Shown here: piece by piece, positions 5,810 through 7,921 of the stretch
Layout of the letters: every line of letters starts with the position of its first letter
Numbering within the stretch: position 1 is the first letter of the stretch
Assembly (NCBI GenBank): GCA_003229235.1
Contig: QIIH01000454.1
Span: 1 to 7,921 of the forward strand
Direction of reading: 5' to 3'
DNA: 7,921 nt
Source of the DNA: Flavobacteriales bacterium
GTDB lineage: Bacteria; Bacteroidota; Bacteroidia; Flavobacteriales; Flavobacteriaceae
Translations under genes and position numbers: made by a program
The notes under the pieces: model-generated
What the model was told of the DNA's origin: nothing
The model's input: only the letters and a program-made list of their open reading frames with translations
Databases searched by the model: none

Positions 5810-7501
5810 ATGCGTTGGAATCTGCGTCCAATTCCTCCAGAGGAGGATGTTAAAAAACTGGCCCAATCGATAGGGATACCCAGCACTATTGCGACACTAC
5901 TGCTTCAACGAGGAATTAATTCGTTTGAGGAGGCTAAAGCATTTTACAGACCGGAGTTAGAACATTTGCACGATCCTTTTTTAATGAAGGATATGGACAA
6001 AGCTGTAGCGCGAATTGAGACGGCAATTAAGCAGAATCAGAACATTATGGTTTTTGGCGATTACGATGTAGACGGCACCTCGAGTGTAGCGCTAATGGCC
6101 TCTTATCTACTTAGTTATTATCCCAATATTACTACTTATATACCCGATCGTTATAACGAAGGTTATGGTGTTTCGATAGCAGGAATTGACTATGCTATAG
6201 ATAACGATTGTTCTCTTATTATCGCACTGGACTGCGGAGTTAAAGCAGTAGATAAAATTGCCTATGCAAAGCAAAAGGGTGTTCATTTTATAGTTTGCGA
6301 TCATCACAGACCAGGAGACCAGCTGCCTGATGCGATTGCTGTTTTAGACCCTAAGCGGGACGATTGTGACTATCCGTTTAAAGAACTCTGTGGTTGTGGG
6401 GTTGGTTTTAAATTAATTCAAGCCCTACACAGTAACCAACATCGAGATTTTGATGAGCTTTTGCCATACTTAGACCTTGTCGCAACAGCTATTGGGGCAG
6501 ATATAGTTCCTATAACTGGGGAGAACCGAGTGCTGGCATATTATGGTATGCAAGTGATTAATCAACTTCCTCGACCTGGGTTTCAGGCAATAATAAGCCA
6601 ATCGAAAAAAGAATCATTTACTATTACAGATGTGGTATTTATTATCGCTCCGCGGATTAATGCCGCTGGCAGAATGAAGCACGGTATGCATGCGGTAAAT
6701 TTACTAATGGAAGAAGATCTTGAACAAGCTAGTGAAATCGCTCAAGAAATAGAAACCTACAACCTGAATCGCCGAGAGGCAGACGCGGCAATTACTGTAG
6801 AAGCCCTAGCCTTAATAGAGGCCGATGGCGAAACAGAGAATAATACAACCGTGGTATTTGATCCAGATTGGCATAAGGGCGTTATTGGAATAGTCGCATC
6901 AAGACTTATCGAAACCTACTACAGACCCACGATTGTTTTTACCAGATCGGGGGATGTTTTAGCAGCCTCGGCGCGATCTGTTCGAGGGTTTGATGTTTAT
7001 GAGGCGATTGCCGCTTGTAGCGAGCATTTAATTCAGTTTGGAGGACATAAATATGCGGCGGGAATGACGGTAGCTCCCGAAAAATACAAGGCCTTTAAAG
7101 CCGCCTTTGAGTTAGAAGTGAAAAATACAATCCCGCCTTCGATGAAAGTGCCCGAGCTACAGGTTGACCTTCAATTAAACTTAGACGAAATCAACCCAAA
7201 ATTCTATCGTCTTTTACGACAATTTGCTCCGTTTGGTCCCGGTAATTTGACTCCGGTTTTTATGAGCCAAGATTTGCGAGATACTGGATGGGCGAAGGGT
7301 GTAGGGGAAAACAATGCACATTTAAAGTTAACCGTCGAGCAAGGTGGCAAAGAGCGATTTGGAGCTATTGGATTTGGTTTAGGCGATTCGTTAGAGAGTC
7401 TAAAGAATAAGACCTTTAAAGCAGCGTATAATATCGACGAAAATGTTTGGCAAGGTAGAACGAGTTTGCAACTTAAATTGAAAGATTTAAAAACTAATTG
7501 A
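5810..7501 (+). CDS. recJ: Single-stranded-DNA-specific exonuclease RecJ
   Basis: 5'-to-3' ssDNA exonuclease of the DHH/DHHA1 phosphoesterase superfamily, acting in RecF-type recombination, mismatch and base-excision repair. From ATG 5810 it has 563 residues, the normal RecJ length. Core motifs (numbered from this ATG): FGDYDVDGTSS (82-92, motif I), ALDCGVKA (139-146), VCDHHRP (162-168, the DHH metal ligands), GADIVP (229-234, metal-binding Asp), APRINAAGRM (280-289). The DHHA1 part has WHKGVIGIVASRL (354-366), SARSVRGFD (387-395) and FGGHKYAAG (410-418). A C-terminal OB-type domain follows FAPFGPGNLTPVF (472-484). The frame is open 18 codons further up to TTG 5756, but that stretch lies at the predicted transcription start and in a repeat, while MRWNLRPIPP is the usual N-terminus. 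The stop overlaps the convergent hydrolase remnant by 8 bp. Confidence 0.96.
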   Translation: MRWNLRPIPPEEDVKKLAQSIGIPSTIATLLLQRGINSFEEAKAFYRPELEHLHDPFLMKDMDKAVARIETAIKQNQNIMVFGDYDVDGTSSVALMASYLLSYYPNITTYIPDRYNEGYGVSIAGIDYAIDNDCSLIIALDCGVKAVDKIAYAKQKGVHFIVCDHHRPGDQLPDAIAVLDPKRDDCDYPFKELCGCGVGFKLIQALHSNQHRDFDELLPYLDLVATAIGADIVPITGENRVLAYYGMQVINQLPRPGFQAIISQSKKESFTITDVVFIIAPRINAAGRMKHGMHAVNLLMEEDLEQASEIAQEIETYNLNRREADAAITVEALALIEADGETENNTTVVFDPDWHKGVIGIVASRLIETYYRPTIVFTRSGDVLAASARSVRGFDVYEAIAACSEHLIQFGGHKYAAGMTVAPEKYKAFKAAFELEVKNTIPPSMKVPELQVDLQLNLDEINPKFYRLLRQFAPFGPGNLTPVFMSQDLRDTGWAKGVGENNAHLKLTVEQGGKERFGAIGFGLGDSLESLKNKTFKAAYNIDENVWQGRTSLQLKLKDLKTN

Positions 7502-7763
7502 TAAACTTGCTAAGCAAGCTAACGATCTGCTCAGGCTGTTCTTCTTGGATAAAATGCTTAGCATCTAAGAGATGAATATTATCGTCGTTTATTCCTAGAA
7601 ATGCCGTCAATTGGGCTCGTTGAGGTTCAAGTTTTAAAAATGAATCGTCCTTGCCCCAAATAATTTGAGCAGGCACCTTAACCTGATCAATATATTCTGT
7701 GATTAATGGAAGATTGTTACAGGTCTGGGTAAAAAAGTAATACATGGCTTTCGTTTTACCTTC
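7494..7763 (-). pseudogene. 3' remnant of an alpha/beta hydrolase gene
   Basis: About 90 C-terminal codons of an alpha/beta-fold hydrolase of the haloalkane-dehalogenase-like type. Visible are the post-cap segment KAMYYFFTQT, the strand VPAQIIWGKDDSFL (acid-residue region) and DAKHFIQEEQPEQI with the catalytic His in the family's H-F-x-x-E-E-x-P setting. A full protein has about 280-300 residues; the lid, the nucleophile elbow and the oxyanion part are missing. The hydrolase-like frame (FEGKTKAM...) can be followed upstream exactly to the inner edge of the 47-bp repeat at 7760-7806, where it is replaced by repeat sequence with an in-frame TAG. An ATG at 7745 would give 83 residues, but that product could not be an active enzyme. 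Its 3' end overlaps the recJ stop by 8 bp, which suggests that this gene pairing is older than the truncation. Confidence 0.82.
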
Positions 7764-7806
7764 AAACCTGAGTTCGACCTAAAATTTAATTTACAGAGCT
7801 CTAAGA
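7760..7806 (-). repeat. Right arm of 47-bp inverted repeat
   Basis: Reverse complement of 4876-4922 with two mismatches. It carries a displaced copy of the last rsmI codon and stop (CTAAGA at 7801-7806 read in reverse) plus the spacer downstream of rsmI. Its inner edge coincides with the break in the hydrolase frame. Confidence 0.9.
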
Positions 7807-7867
7807 AAAGGTGAGATTTGAAATGTAAAGTTTTGTAAGTTCAAGTTATAAGTGCAACACGAATATT
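7807..7867. other. Intergenic stretch without recognisable content
   Basis: AT-rich sequence between the right repeat arm and the large palindrome. Short frames here do not resemble the missing N-terminal part of the hydrolase, and no promoter box of good quality was found. Confidence 0.5.
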
Positions 7868-7899
7868 TAAAATAGATGGGGCTAGCCCCATCTATTTTA
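7868..7899. terminator. Perfect 32-bp palindrome, probable bidirectional terminator
   Basis: TAAAATAGATGGGGCT (7868-7883) is the exact reverse complement of AGCCCCATCTATTTTA (7884-7899). The RNA hairpin has a GC-rich upper stem with a CUAG tip and an A/U-rich base ending in U residues on both strands. It most likely ends a minus-strand gene lying just right of the window. Confidence 0.7.
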
Positions 7900-7921
7900 G
7901 GTTCAATATTTATATTCGTTT

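Noticed and set aside
4876..7806. Composite transposon or insertion sequence bounded by the inverted repeat
   Set aside because: The interior holds recJ and no transposase, the left arm is part of rsmI's own end, and no target duplication was seen outside the arms.

Overview
The window reads as a chromosomal core-gene region of a member of the Bacteroidota, most likely a marine Flavobacteriia (family Flavobacteriaceae). Three things support this: AT-rich DNA without Shine-Dalgarno sequences, -7 boxes of the Bacteroidota type TAnnTTTG, and protein sequences that look flavobacterial (a thymidine kinase with a degenerate zinc site, a short RsmI without the C-terminal extension, a stand-alone alanine racemase). 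This placement rests on recognition of sequence style, not on a search.

Layout. Positions 1-2990 hold four minus-strand housekeeping genes: asd (cut by the window edge), mscL with its own terminator, then alr and tdk, which overlap by 4 nt as a coupled pair. They cover lysine/threonine/methionine and diaminopimelate precursors, osmotic protection, D-alanine for peptidoglycan, and thymidine salvage. A 102-bp divergent spacer separates tdk from a tight plus-strand trio at 3093-4881: a conserved Bacteroidota protein of unknown function, a four-helix DoxX-like membrane protein and rsmI (16S rRNA C1402 2'-O-methyltransferase). Next come a CxxC carboxymuconolactone-decarboxylase/AhpD-like gene on the minus strand (5074-5664), recJ on the plus strand (5810-7501), and the 3' remnant of an alpha/beta hydrolase gene on the minus strand that overlaps the end of recJ.

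The accessory interest lies in 4876-7806, where there are signs of past rearrangement. A 47-bp inverted repeat (45/47 identical) flanks the block holding the CMD gene, recJ and the hydrolase remnant. The left copy starts in the last codon of rsmI. The right copy sits exactly where the hydrolase reading frame is cut off. Just inside the left copy is a 63-bp fragment of a second CMD gene, whose five differences from the intact copy all fall at third codon positions. A third, degenerate copy of the repeat core (GAACTCAGGTTTNAAG) lies in the recJ leader.

No phage, CRISPR array, transposase, toxin-antitoxin or defence system is visible. I do not see a new multi-gene system here. The inverted repeat, the two gene remnants and the unknown protein beside rsmI are the items worth a second look.
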